A stretch of DNA of 64,000 bases from a bacterium (GCA_024742665.1 JANSYA010000001.1:248001-312000), one strand, 5' to 3'. Shown: positions 25,462 through 34,187, numbered from the stretch's first letter. Notes: a model not told the origin generated them from the sequence alone. Made by a program: numbers and translations.

Positions 25462-25517
25462 TCGGCCGACGGCTGTTTTGAGACGCCCGGAGGATTATAG
25501 CGCTGAAATGCGATGAT

Positions 25518-26891
25518 TCAATCGCCGCTGCTTCCGAATAAATGCCGCAGGCGACCCAGCTTCCAGGTCTGGTAGCGCAGGCGATACAGAAAGAGCGCGG
25601 GCGATCGCGAATCGAAGCGCAGAATGTGTCCGACGGGCAGCTGGGCATTAAAGCGATTGCTCCAGCGAATGTGTCCTGGAACCTGCGGCGAAACCGCGTG
25701 TTCGCCCCGGAGGCGAATCAGCACGCGTTCGTTCTTCTGGAATTTTTCCTGGTCGCTGATGAAAATACCCGAGGGCAGCAGGTCCATGGCGATCGCGACC
25801 ATCTTTGGTTGACCCAGGCGTTCCACTTCGACGGTCAGGGCCATCGGCACGCTCAGCAGAACGTCTCGTAAATACAGATAGTTGATCTTGTCCGCGGCGA
25901 GGAGCATGAAGCCGACGGTGGCCGGAAATACAATCAGCAGCGAAATTTGCACCTGCCTGTCGGGCAGGCTTTGAAAGATTCCGGCGTCGGGCTGGAAGTA
26001 CATCAGAGCGCCCATGGCCGCGGCGATCAGCAGCGCCAGGCAGCCGAGCGCGGTAGTGATCGGCGACCACTGATTCAGGAACAGACTCGGTCGCGGTCGC
26101 TCTTCGTCCTGATTTTCTTCGAGCCACTTCTCGTACTCCTGCTGGCACAGGAAGACTTCGAGATCCTCGACGTCGATGCCGATCATATTCAGCACGTTCT
26201 TGCCGAAGTAGAGGCGGGCCCGATAAAATAAGTTTTCGAGAAAGATGAAAGCTGAAATCAAAATCAGCGGCGTGATGACCGTAAACGAACCCAGCAAGAA
26301 GGCCGCGTCGTAGGCGGCGTGCAGGCACCAGGGAATCAAAAAGGCGGTCCCGTGCAGATACCAGATGCGCGCGGAGCGAAAGCCGGAACGGTTCGCGCCG
26401 TCGGGATAGGTCGTCGAGCGCAGATGGGCGTAGGAAATAAAAAAGGCCATGATGCCCGATAGAAAGGCGTGCAGCGGCGCCGAGGTCAGGGATCGCAGCA
26501 GAATCACGAAGCCGTTGTAGTTCAGGCTGTAATGGAAGTTCTCGACGACGGCGAATCCCAGGCCGACCAGAATTCCGTCGAAGACGCCTTCGACGATCGT
26601 AAAGGTCGGTCGGCTCCGTCGCAGATAAAAATATATGAACAGAAAGCGAATCAGCTCTTCGATCAGAGCCGCGTCGATCAGCGCGCGACTGAGAGTCGGG
26701 CGATCCGTTGGGAGAAATCGTTCCAGGCCGTAGAGCTGGACGATGAGGGTGACGGCCGCGCTGAGAACCCCCCAGAAGAAGGCGGCGGTCTGGAGCACCG
26801 CCGAGCGGCGGAATACAAAATTACGGAAATAGAAAACAAAAAAAATCGCCACAACTCCGAGAGATGAGGCGATTTTAATCAATGTTTCCAT
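25518..26891 (-). CDS. PrsW-family intramembrane metalloprotease with C-terminal PilZ-like domain
   Basis: 457 residues, ~8-9 membrane helices. The PrsW (M82/CPBP-like) motifs are present in order: LIEELIR (Glu78-Glu79), VVENFHY (Glu117), APLHAFLSG (His141) and CLHAAYD (His191). PrsW-type proteases cleave membrane anti-sigma factors. After two more helices comes a ~110-residue soluble tail with PilZ-like strands (IAMDLLPSGIFISD, ERVLIRLRG, GHIRWSN, LPVGHILRF). The c-di-GMP-binding RxxxR arginines and the D/NxSxxG motif are degenerate, so nucleotide binding is doubtful. It is convergent with the HATPase-HDOD gene. Confidence 0.75.
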   Translation of the reverse strand: METLIKIASSLGVVAIFFVFYFRNFVFRRSAVLQTAAFFWGVLSAAVTLIVQLYGLERFLPTDRPTLSRALIDAALIEELIRFLFIYFYLRRSRPTFTIVEGVFDGILVGLGFAVVENFHYSLNYNGFVILLRSLTSAPLHAFLSGIMAFFISYAHLRSTTYPDGANRSGFRSARIWYLHGTAFLIPWCLHAAYDAAFLLGSFTVITPLILISAFIFLENLFYRARLYFGKNVLNMIGIDVEDLEVFLCQQEYEKWLEENQDEERPRPSLFLNQWSPITTALGCLALLIAAAMGALMYFQPDAGIFQSLPDRQVQISLLIVFPATVGFMLLAADKINYLYLRDVLLSVPMALTVEVERLGQPKMVAIAMDLLPSGIFISDQEKFQKNERVLIRLRGEHAVSPQVPGHIRWSNRFNAQLPVGHILRFDSRSPALFLYRLRYQTWKLGRLRHLFGSSGD

Positions 26892-27066
26892 AGAGTGCGC
26901 GTCGCAGAGACTTCAGGCTGCCGATCTCTGATCGAAGCCCGGGCGACGGCCGTTCATTGTTTGAACGGTTCGATTGTCGCTTGAAACAGGCAAACGGGCC
27001 GCCGCGAAATGCATCGCGACGCCCCGTTCTCTGTTGCGGAAAGTAGATACTGTGTAATCTTATCGA
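26892..27066. other. Intergenic gap with imperfect inverted repeat downstream of the surface lipoprotein gene
   Basis: An interrupted stem pairs AACGGG (about 26993-26998) with CCCGTT (about 27024-27029), with GCGA/TCGC pairing inside. It lies ~40 bp beyond the stop codon of the minus-strand lipoprotein gene and could act as its terminator, although the following U content is low. The rest of the gap should hold the promoter-distal flank of neither gene's known elements; I see no gene. Confidence 0.35.
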
Positions 27067-28590
27067 TTAGACGTTCTGCTCTCCGGTTTTTCTGCGATAG
27101 GCATACAACAGGCCGAGGCCCAGCAGCGCAACCACAACCGAGGTCGTGATTACCAACCAGGTGCCCTGGCCGGCGTTGCTGAGGAAAGCCGACAGACCCG
27201 TGCGGCTCGAATCGCCGATACGCTTCAGACGCACGCTGCGGATTTCGATGTTCGCGTCGTAGGCTCCTTTCTTGTAGCGATCATTCAGCCAGGTCAGGTT
27301 GACCGTGACGTTGCCGCCGCGCAGATCGAGGATCGCCTTGCCTTTCTTGAACTTCGTCTCGTGGGCCGGGATGATCGCATCGCCGGCTACGCCGTCAGCT
27401 GCTACAGTGACCTGGAAGTTCTCGTATCCCGGCGGCAGTCCGGTTTTGCCGTAGTTGCGAGCTCGAACTTGAACTTCATAGGTGCCCGGCTTCAGGCCGT
27501 AGAAACAGTAACCAATGGTCTGGTTGCGCCAGTAGGTGCGAGCCGTGCGTGCTTTCTCATCGTAGAACCAGCGGCCTTTTTCAAAGCAGTAGTTCTGAGC
27601 GTTCCGACGGAATGCCTTGCGCTTACGAACCTTCGGCTTTTTCGACAGAGCGACTTTGGTGATGTGAATGTTCGCATCGTAAACGCCTTTCTTGTAAGCG
27701 TCGTTCGTCCAGCCCAGGTTCAGATCAGAGTCGCCAGAGTTCAGATAAACCCACATGCGGCCTTTTTTAACTTTATCGTCGAAAGCTTTTACGAACATAC
27801 CGCCGAGCTGGCGACCGGTTATATTGTCAGAAACCGTCAGGTTAAAACGGCTGTAGAAATCCGGGAGCGGTCCGCGAATATTCTTCGCTTTGACTTTCAG
27901 CTTGTACCAACCGGCTTCGCAGTTGCCGCGAACGCGCAGGATCAACTTCTGGCGCGCCCAGAAAGTATAAACGCCTTTGTTGTCGTCTTTGAACCAGCGG
28001 CCCTGAGTCGGGTCCAGCTCGATGGAACGCGTGTTACAAGCAGCGTTATTGTTACCGTTATTGCCGTTGTTTCCAGTGTTCCCGTTGTTCCCGTTGTTAC
28101 CGTTGTTACCGTTGTTACCATTCGTAGCTACATCGCTGTCGCTATCGTCCGCATCTGCGGTGGACTCGTCGCTGTCGCTGTCGTCAGCTTCGGTGCCTTC
28201 GCCGTCGGGATCGATGGTATCGCCGCTCGTTTCAGAGCCGTCCGCGATTTCGTCGGTGGTTTCTTCTTCGGTATCGCCCGCATCAGCGGTCTCGCCGTTT
28301 GCAGCGTCTTCCGCCGCTTCTTCGGCCGCGTCTTCCGCTTCGGCGGTTTCGGTGCCGGTTTCGTCAGCATCGTCCGCGCCGGTATCTTCTTCTTCGTCTA
28401 CCGCTTCCGCTTCTTCTGCGACTATGATCTCAAGGCCGTCGGTGATATCCTGCGGACTCTCTTCGGGTCCGCCTTCACCGGCGCCGCCCAGAGGAAAGAG
28501 CAGGAGTCCGTCGTCACTGTCGCCGGCACAGGCCGGCAGGTACAGCCCAACGAAGGTAGCCAGTATGACTGTTAGTATTTTTTTCTTCAT
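27067..28590 (-). CDS. Acidic, repeat-bearing surface lipoprotein with two homologous beta-rich domains and a C-terminal membrane anchor
   Basis: 507 residues. The signal peptide ends YLPACAG, a lipobox. Residues ~45-150 are extremely acidic (Glu/Asp/Thr/Ala) and lead into an Asn-Gly tract of NGN/NGNNGN units (~156-182). Two ~130-residue homologous domains follow, each starting GRWF (RGRWFKDDNKGVYTFWARQ; KGRWFYDEKARTARTYWRNQ) and ending WTNDAYKKGVYDANI or WLNDRYKKGAYDANI; they look like carbohydrate- or Ca-binding jelly rolls. The C-terminus has one membrane helix and a basic tail (YAYRRKTGEQNV). Having a lipid anchor and a C-terminal helix is unusual. No enzymatic motif is seen. Confidence 0.75.
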   Translation of the reverse strand: MKKKILTVILATFVGLYLPACAGDSDDGLLLFPLGGAGEGGPEESPQDITDGLEIIVAEEAEAVDEEEDTGADDADETGTETAEAEDAAEEAAEDAANGETADAGDTEEETTDEIADGSETSGDTIDPDGEGTEADDSDSDESTADADDSDSDVATNGNNGNNGNNGNNGNTGNNGNNGNNNAACNTRSIELDPTQGRWFKDDNKGVYTFWARQKLILRVRGNCEAGWYKLKVKAKNIRGPLPDFYSRFNLTVSDNITGRQLGGMFVKAFDDKVKKGRMWVYLNSGDSDLNLGWTNDAYKKGVYDANIHITKVALSKKPKVRKRKAFRRNAQNYCFEKGRWFYDEKARTARTYWRNQTIGYCFYGLKPGTYEVQVRARNYGKTGLPPGYENFQVTVAADGVAGDAIIPAHETKFKKGKAILDLRGGNVTVNLTWLNDRYKKGAYDANIEIRSVRLKRIGDSSRTGLSAFLSNAGQGTWLVITTSVVVALLGLGLLYAYRRKTGEQNV

Positions 28591-28603
28591 TTGTGTGTCC
28601 CTG

Positions 28604-28620
28604 CGGGGGGTTGCCCCCCC
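28604..28620 (-). promoter_or_regulatory. G-C hairpin in the 5' leader of the surface lipoprotein gene
   Basis: On the + strand GGGGGG-TTG-CCCCCC forms a short perfect stem; on the transcribed strand it lies ~14-30 nt upstream of the ATG at 28590, next to the ribosome-binding region (AGGGACA). A stable hairpin there could restrict translation or protect the transcript. Confidence 0.4.
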
Positions 28621-28654
28621 AATATTTTCGCGCAGCTCACATGGAGCTGTGGTT

Positions 28655-28684
28655 ATTGTATGTATAAAAGACGGCTTAATTCAA
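28655..28684 (-). promoter_or_regulatory. Candidate sigma-70 promoter for the surface lipoprotein gene
   Basis: Read on the minus strand: TTGAAT (complement of 28679-28684) and TACAAT (complement of 28655-28660), 18 bp apart and ~65-95 bp upstream of the ATG. Good match by eye; the region is visibly AT rich compared with neighbours. Confidence 0.5.
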
Positions 28685-28859
28685 GAATAAATGAGTACCG
28701 GGCAATAGAGGTGCGTACGATAAGCGTTAAAAGTCCATGAGATGAACAGGATTATGTCGTATAAGACGTCAAATCGGTACATTCTGACTACTAGCAAGTT
28801 ATCCACACCTTTGCAGCGAAAAGATTGATGCAGCGCGCCGCCAGGGAAGATTGGCCGGC

Positions 28860-31565
28860 ATGAACGCCGAAACCGCCGCTCCTCGCTCCGCAACTTACCT
28901 CGCAGATTACGCTCCGCCGGCCTGGCAGGCGCCCGATTTGGCCCTTGAATTTGAGCTGGAACCCACGCAAACGCGGGTTCGGGCCCGCGCTCGTTTTACC
29001 CGGGAGGCCGCCGCGCCGAAAGACGCACCGCTGGTCCTGGACGGCGAATCTGATTCGATCGAACTATTATCTATAATAGTAGATGGATGCGCTCTGAAGA
29101 GCGGCGAGTATCGCATCGACGAGGCGGCGAATACGCTGGTAGTTGAGGCGGGGCTGCCGGACAGTTTTGAACTGGAGCTCGAAACGCGAATCGCTCCCGC
29201 GAATAATACGGCCCTCGAAGGCCTGTATATGTCCGGCGGGAAATTTTGTACGCAGTGCGAAGCCCAGGGCTTTCGTCGCATCGTCTACTTTCTGGATCGG
29301 CCCGATGTGATGGCGCGTTATACTACGACCGTCATCGGCGATAAATCTAAGTATCCCGTGCTGCTATCGAACGGCAATCCGATCAGCCGCGAAAATTTAC
29401 CGGACGGCCGCCACAAAGTCGTGTGGGAAGATCCTTTTCCGAAGCCGACCTATCTTTTCGCCCTGGTCGCCGGCGATCTCGGCCTGGTCAAAGACGAATT
29501 CGTTACGCGTTCCGGTCGCACGATTGCTCTGGAGATTTACGTCGATCACGGGAACGAAGATCGTGCCGGTTTCGCCATGAACTCTTTAAAGCAGGCGATG
29601 GCCTGGGATGAAGAGACCTTCGGTCTGGAATACGATCTGGATATTTATATGATCGTCGCGGTGGACGATTTCAATATGGGCGCCATGGAGAACAAGGGCC
29701 TGAATCTGTTCAATTCCAAGCTGGTGCTCGCCAATCCCCGGACCGCCACCGACGACGCCTTTGAATTTATCCAGGCGGTGATCGGCCACGAGTATTTTCA
29801 CAACTGGACCGGTAATCGCGTCACCTGTCGCGATTGGTTTCAGCTTACATTGAAAGAAGGTCTGACCGTCTACCGCGATCAGCGTTTCACCGAAGATATG
29901 ACCCACGCGGCGATCAAGCGGATCAAAGACGTGACGCATTTACGCGTGCACCAGTTTCCGGAAGACGCGGGGCCGATGTCGCATCCGATCCAGCCGAAAT
30001 CTTATATTGAAATCAATAACTTCTATACGATGACGGTGTATGAAAAAGGCGCGGAAGTCATTCGTATGATCGCCACGCTGATCGGCAAAGAGGCCTTCCG
30101 CCGCGGCATGGACGTTTACTTCGAGCGCAACGACGGGAAAGCGGTGACGGTCGAAGAATTCGTCAGCGCCATGGAGCAGGGCGCGGGGCGCGAGCTGGAA
30201 CAATTCCGACGCTGGTACGATCAAAACGGAACGCCGGAATTGACAGTCGTCGGCGAAGAATTCGACGCGGCCGCCGGGGAGTATCGCCTGACGCTGGAAC
30301 AGGCCAATCCCGTCTTTGAAAAGAGCGAGGCCGCTCGCGCCGCCGGTTTCGCAGACGTCCCGCCGCTATTGATCCCGGTGCGGCTGGGACTGCTCGATCG
30401 AGAAGGTGCAGGCATCGCCTTAAAAGCGGATCAGCATCGACCGGTAGCCGGGGTCGACGACGGCGAAACGATCACGCTGCCCTTTTCCGAAAAACGAACG
30501 ACTTTCGTATTCAAAGACGTGCCGGAGAAACCCGTGCTGTCTTTGCTGCGCGGATTTTCTGCGCCGGTGCGCCTGAAGTACGAACGCGACCCGGCGGACC
30601 TGGCCTTTTTGTTCGCCCACGATCCCGACCTGTATTCGCGCTGGGAAGCGGGGCAGAACCTGATGAAGCGCGTCGTCGATCAAACGATGGCGGCCATGGA
30701 ACAGGCGGGTGCGACGCAGCCCGAAATCGATCCGCTGTTCTTAAACGCCTTCGCGGAGTTGCTGCAAGAGCCCGATCTGGATCCGGCCTATCGATCGCTG
30801 GCCATGCAACTGCCCTCCGAAACCGAAATCACCGCCGAGCAGAACCCCGCGCGCTACGACCGGGTTCATGAAGCGCTGCAAATCATTCGCCGCACGCTGG
30901 CGGAGCGCAATCGGGATCGTCTCCAGCAATTTTACGAAAGCCTGAGTGCGGACGCCGGCGGGCAGGATCGCGCGGCCATCGGCGGCCGGCGGCTCAAGAA
31001 CCGCTGTCTGGCCTACCTGATGAGTCTGGACGACGCGGATATCGCAGGGATGTGCTTCGCGCAGCAAAAAGAAGCCCGTAATATGACGGACGAAACCGCG
31101 GCCCTGTACCTGCTCGCGGACGGAGACGCGGGCGAACGTTCCGATAGCCTGGAACTCTTCTACGAACGCTGGCGCGAAGACGGGCTGGTCATCGATCACT
31201 GGCTGAGCGCCCAGGCCCTGTCTACGCGGCCCGATACTCCGGAGCGAGTCCGAGCTCTGCGGGAGGATCCGGTTTTTACGATTAAGAATCCCAATAAAGT
31301 TCGCGCATTGATCGGGGCTTTCAGTCGCAACGGCCTGCGTTTTAATTCGCCGGCGGGCTACGCCCTGATCGCCGACGTCGTAATCGAGCTGGATCCGGTG
31401 AATCCTGGTATCGCCGCGCGCCTCGCCCGGGCTTTTAACGAGGTCGGCCGCCTGGACGCCGGGCTCAAAGCCGCGGCCCGCGCGGAGTTAGAGCGAATTC
31501 TGGCCGGGCGGAAGCTGTCGAATGACGTTTTTGAAATCGTTTCGCGCTCTATACAATTCGCCTGA
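28860..31565 (+). CDS. pepN: Aminopeptidase N (M1 family)
   Basis: 901 residues, close to the Escherichia coli PepN length. A zinc exopeptidase that removes N-terminal residues from peptides in the cytosol. Catalytic motifs follow E. coli order: the substrate-binding GAMENKG (~residue 274), zinc site HEYFHNWTGNR (HExxHx18E, ~308) and KEGLTVYRDQRF with the third ligand. The four-domain architecture of this subfamily is suggested by the all-helical C-terminal half ending in RKLSNDVFEIVSRS. ATG 28860 is preferred over the TTG 9 bp earlier because AGGGAAGA sits at proper spacing. No signal peptide. Confidence 0.95.
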   Translation: MNAETAAPRSATYLADYAPPAWQAPDLALEFELEPTQTRVRARARFTREAAAPKDAPLVLDGESDSIELLSIIVDGCALKSGEYRIDEAANTLVVEAGLPDSFELELETRIAPANNTALEGLYMSGGKFCTQCEAQGFRRIVYFLDRPDVMARYTTTVIGDKSKYPVLLSNGNPISRENLPDGRHKVVWEDPFPKPTYLFALVAGDLGLVKDEFVTRSGRTIALEIYVDHGNEDRAGFAMNSLKQAMAWDEETFGLEYDLDIYMIVAVDDFNMGAMENKGLNLFNSKLVLANPRTATDDAFEFIQAVIGHEYFHNWTGNRVTCRDWFQLTLKEGLTVYRDQRFTEDMTHAAIKRIKDVTHLRVHQFPEDAGPMSHPIQPKSYIEINNFYTMTVYEKGAEVIRMIATLIGKEAFRRGMDVYFERNDGKAVTVEEFVSAMEQGAGRELEQFRRWYDQNGTPELTVVGEEFDAAAGEYRLTLEQANPVFEKSEAARAAGFADVPPLLIPVRLGLLDREGAGIALKADQHRPVAGVDDGETITLPFSEKRTTFVFKDVPEKPVLSLLRGFSAPVRLKYERDPADLAFLFAHDPDLYSRWEAGQNLMKRVVDQTMAAMEQAGATQPEIDPLFLNAFAELLQEPDLDPAYRSLAMQLPSETEITAEQNPARYDRVHEALQIIRRTLAERNRDRLQQFYESLSADAGGQDRAAIGGRRLKNRCLAYLMSLDDADIAGMCFAQQKEARNMTDETAALYLLADGDAGERSDSLELFYERWREDGLVIDHWLSAQALSTRPDTPERVRALREDPVFTIKNPNKVRALIGAFSRNGLRFNSPAGYALIADVVIELDPVNPGIAARLARAFNEVGRLDAGLKAAARAELERILAGRKLSNDVFEIVSRSIQFA

Positions 31566-31597
31566 GTCGGTACGGATTAACATGGTTGAATATTGTG

Positions 31598-31636
31598 AAT
31601 TAGTCGTCGCTAATTGGTGATTAGTATCGCACTAAT
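31598..31636 (+). promoter_or_regulatory. Two adjacent inverted repeats; candidate operator
   Basis: AATTAG-TCGTCG-CTAATT at 31598-31615 is followed 4 bp later by ATTAGT-ATCGC-ACTAAT at 31620-31636. Both are perfect 6-bp-arm inverted repeats sharing the ATTAG/CTAAT core. They lie ~120-155 bp upstream of a small ribbon-helix-helix protein gene in an AT-rich stretch, as expected for an operator bound cooperatively by RHH dimers. Position relative to a promoter is not established. Confidence 0.5.
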
Positions 31637-31754
31637 GAGCTTTATTTTCGTTACGAGTTGTTAATCGAATATGTAAGTATATTAAGCACGGAGTGTTTTG
31701 CTTCGTCCGAAAAATAAGACTGACAGATTTAATGTGTTGGTTTAGTCTTGCCGC

Positions 31755-31955
31755 ATGCCATACAAGAAGACGGCCCGCCGAGGCCAGCCTCCCTTATATC
31801 CCGGCGATCCTTTGCGTTCGACGAACGTGAATCTGCCGAGTTCTTTCTATCGTCGCATCGATCGATTGGTGAAAAAGGGCGTATTCAATAAACCTTCTCA
31901 GGCGATCCGCAATGCGATCGACGCGGGACTGAAGTCCTTCGAAAAACAAACCTGA
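31755..31955 (+). CDS. Small ribbon-helix-helix (CopG/Arc-like) DNA-binding protein
   Basis: 66 residues. A basic, Pro-rich N-terminal arm is followed by the RHH pattern: strand STNVNLPSSFY, first helix RRIDRLVKKG, turn VFNKPSQ and second helix AIRNAIDAGLKSF. Such proteins are dimeric repressors, often antitoxins or autoregulators. No partner toxin gene is adjacent; downstream lies a large IPT/TIG membrane protein gene ~195 bp away. Two inverted repeats sit upstream of this gene and could be its own operator. No clear ribosome-binding site precedes the ATG. Confidence 0.7.
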   Translation: MPYKKTARRGQPPLYPGDPLRSTNVNLPSSFYRRIDRLVKKGVFNKPSQAIRNAIDAGLKSFEKQT

Positions 31956-32149
31956 CCTTCGTGGGTGCGTCGAAAGGATCCGCTACGCCTTGATCGTTCC
32001 GTTTTTATTTCACATAGTTACACATCACACCGCTTCGCGTTGACGTATCCACAGAATTCGCTATTATTTCTCGTATCCGGACTCCGCGCCGTCGATCTTT
32101 GCTTTCACCTTCGCGCTTTCGGGGGCATACCGCCTTCCGGAGTGCGCGT
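31956..32149. other. Intergenic gap before the IPT/TIG gene
   Basis: About 195 bp with no gene. GGAG at 32139-32142 is the ribosome-binding site of the next gene. I see no convincing promoter pair or terminator hairpin. A TTG that would lengthen the downstream frame by 17 codons is present at about 32099 but would put the signal sequence internally. Confidence 0.35.
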
Positions 32150-34036
32150 ATGTTTAATATAAAATCGATCGGAGTTTCGTCATTCAGGAACGCGTGCAGC
32201 GCCTTCACGGTTCTACTCGCCGGCTTCGCACTGCTCGTACTTTCCCAGAACGCGACCGGGTCCGGGCTTTCGGCCCAGGCCCAGGGCGACTCCCGTGAAG
32301 CCTTTCCTGAAGATTCTCGGGCGCTGGAGATTCTGGACGTGGCGCGCACGGAGTCGGGGGAGAAGAATATTATCTTTTCCGTAAAGGCCCGCGGCCTGGG
32401 GCCGTTTTTGAACTCCGCCTCCGACGCCCTCCCGGTCGGCGATGCTTCCGACGAAGCGGAGGCTTCGCGTGAGCGTAAACAAAAGAAAGCGACGGTGGAC
32501 GAACGGGACGCCGCGGCGACCGCGCTGGAATCGGAGCTGAATCTGCAGGCCGCAGGAATTCCGGTCAGCATCGTTCGCAATAGTTTGAATGTCGGCTCGA
32601 ACGGCGGCGTCGTCTTCGACGCGCAGCTGACGCGGCCCGGCAGGCGTGGGCGCGCCCAAATCGAAGTGGATCTGGTACTGGAACACAAAGGCCGGATCAG
32701 CTCGCCCTATGCGATCACTCTGCCGGGTCGCGAATCGGAGCTTTCGGGACCAGGCGAACAGCCTTTGATCCTGAAGATCGGGCCGGCGGGCGGAACCATC
32801 GGAGATACGATTACGATCACCGGTCGCAACTTCGGCGGCGACATCGACGAAATTCAGATTCGATTGGAAGATCAGTTTCGCAAGAAGGCGGACGAGTCGC
32901 GCTTCGAGGAGAACCGCCATGAGTTTCGCCTGATCACCTGGGTGACTCCCTTTTATTTGTCGCCGGTCTTAAACAGTCAGTCGGACCAGGAGCTGCGCTT
33001 CACCGTACCGCCGGGCTATCCCGATCTTTCCGGCGATCAGTTTTTATCGAATCAGATCAGCATTAGCGTGACCCGCGGCGGTCGTAAATCGAATCGTCTG
33101 CAGCTGGCCGTCGCCCGGGACGACTGGCGCTTCAAGTCGGCCGGCATCAGCGTCGTGTTGATGATCTTTTTGCTGGTGCTCGTTTTCGTTACGGCGCGCA
33201 GCCGCGCTTTTTTACAGACGATGATTCTCGACGGCAATACGAACACCTATAGTCTTTCGCGCTGTCAGGCGCTGTTCTGGACATTGATACTGGGCGGCAG
33301 CTATGTTTATATGACCATCGGCGCGGGCTTGATTCTCGGGGGCGGGGTCATCCCCGATTTTAATTCGTCCCTGTTGGTCTTGATGGGTATCAGCTACGGG
33401 GGACTGCTCAGTTCGGCGGCGGCCAGCACGCGCTATCCGAAGAACGAACTGAATCATAAACCACTGCGCATGAGTAATTTGTACGCCGAGGGCGGCAAGA
33501 TCAGCGTGCCGCGTTTGCAGCTGCTGATCTTTACGATCATATCCGCGGTTGTTTACCTGTACATTTTATACACGGCGGATATTATCGCGACGGGTTTGCC
33601 TGACGTGCCGCCGACGCTGCTGGGCCTGATGGGCATCAGCCAGAGCGGCTATCTGGGAGACAAAGTTCTGGGCGGGCGCTTCTCGGTAAGCTATGTGCTG
33701 CCGTCCCGCGTGGCGCTCAATAAAAGCGACGCGAATTTGACGCTGATTGGCACGGGATTTTTACCGAATACGAACGTGATGATCGAAGGCGTGCCCGAAG
33801 CGATTCCCGCGCGATTTTTAAACGCGAACAGCCTGGCCGTGCCGCTGCCGGAGTTTACGACGCCGGGCTCGCGTCAAATTGTGCTGGTTCCGCCGACCGG
33901 CGCGAGCGTCACTCTCACCGGAATGTTCGCCGCGGGGGAATCCGAAGAGGGCCAGCAGAGCGAAAAGAACGCTGCGAGCGATAAGAGCGCTGCGGTCGCG
34001 CCGCTCCGGGAACCGGTTTCGCCGCCCGGGATTTGA
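32150..34036 (+). CDS. Polytopic membrane protein with extracytoplasmic IPT/TIG domains
   Basis: 628 residues from ATG 32150 (GGAG 7 bp upstream). A signal/anchor helix (FTVLLAGFALLVLS) leads to ~300 residues of mixed helix and beta, including an IPT/TIG-like domain (LKIGPAGGTIGDTITITG, RNFGGDIDEIQIRL). Then come about five membrane helices: VVLMIFLLVLVFVTA, QALFWTLILGGSYVYMTIG, LVLMGISYGGLLSSAAA, LLIFTIISAVVYLYILYT and LLGLMGISQSGYLGDK. A second TIG-like stretch (VALNKSDANLTLIGTGFLP) and a charged tail close the protein. The YSLSRCQALFW segment resembles motifs I have seen in other TIG-membrane fusions of unknown role. Function unknown; an envelope sensor or scaffold is plausible. Confidence 0.68.
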   Translation: MFNIKSIGVSSFRNACSAFTVLLAGFALLVLSQNATGSGLSAQAQGDSREAFPEDSRALEILDVARTESGEKNIIFSVKARGLGPFLNSASDALPVGDASDEAEASRERKQKKATVDERDAAATALESELNLQAAGIPVSIVRNSLNVGSNGGVVFDAQLTRPGRRGRAQIEVDLVLEHKGRISSPYAITLPGRESELSGPGEQPLILKIGPAGGTIGDTITITGRNFGGDIDEIQIRLEDQFRKKADESRFEENRHEFRLITWVTPFYLSPVLNSQSDQELRFTVPPGYPDLSGDQFLSNQISISVTRGGRKSNRLQLAVARDDWRFKSAGISVVLMIFLLVLVFVTARSRAFLQTMILDGNTNTYSLSRCQALFWTLILGGSYVYMTIGAGLILGGGVIPDFNSSLLVLMGISYGGLLSSAAASTRYPKNELNHKPLRMSNLYAEGGKISVPRLQLLIFTIISAVVYLYILYTADIIATGLPDVPPTLLGLMGISQSGYLGDKVLGGRFSVSYVLPSRVALNKSDANLTLIGTGFLPNTNVMIEGVPEAIPARFLNANSLAVPLPEFTTPGSRQIVLVPPTGASVTLTGMFAAGESEEGQQSEKNAASDKSAAVAPLREPVSPPGI

Positions 34037-34095
34037 GATGGATCGTCTGAAAATGATTCGGAGATAGCGCCGGGATTGCTATTCGGCCTGTATAT

Positions 34096-34149
34096 AAAAA
34101 ACGCCCGCCGGCTCCGGTCCGCTTTTCAACAGACCGGGGCTGACGGGCG
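34096..34149 (-). terminator. Intrinsic terminator for the DUF4332 gene
   Basis: A stem of up to 18 bp with three mismatches or wobbles: CGCCCG...CCGGTC (34102-34119) with GACCGG...CGGGCG (34132-34149). Six A residues at 34096-34101 become a U-run on the minus strand right after the stem, fitting rho-independent termination of the minus-strand gene. Confidence 0.75.
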
Positions 34150-34156
34150 CTGGCAG

Positions 34157-34187
34157 GTTTTCGGAATTCGCCTGGAATTCCGAAAAC
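34157..34187. repeat. Perfect 13-bp inverted repeat with 5-nt loop
   Basis: GTTTTCGGAATTC (34157-34169) and GAATTCCGAAAAC (34175-34187) flank GCCTG. It lies between the DUF4332 stop codon and the terminator and would form a stable hairpin in the 3' UTR of either convergent transcript, perhaps as a stability element. Confidence 0.6.

Noticed and set aside
28022..28690. Plus-strand frame with Ser/Pro-rich product over the lipoprotein gene
   Set aside because: It is the antisense shadow of the acidic/NGN region and has repeat-driven composition.
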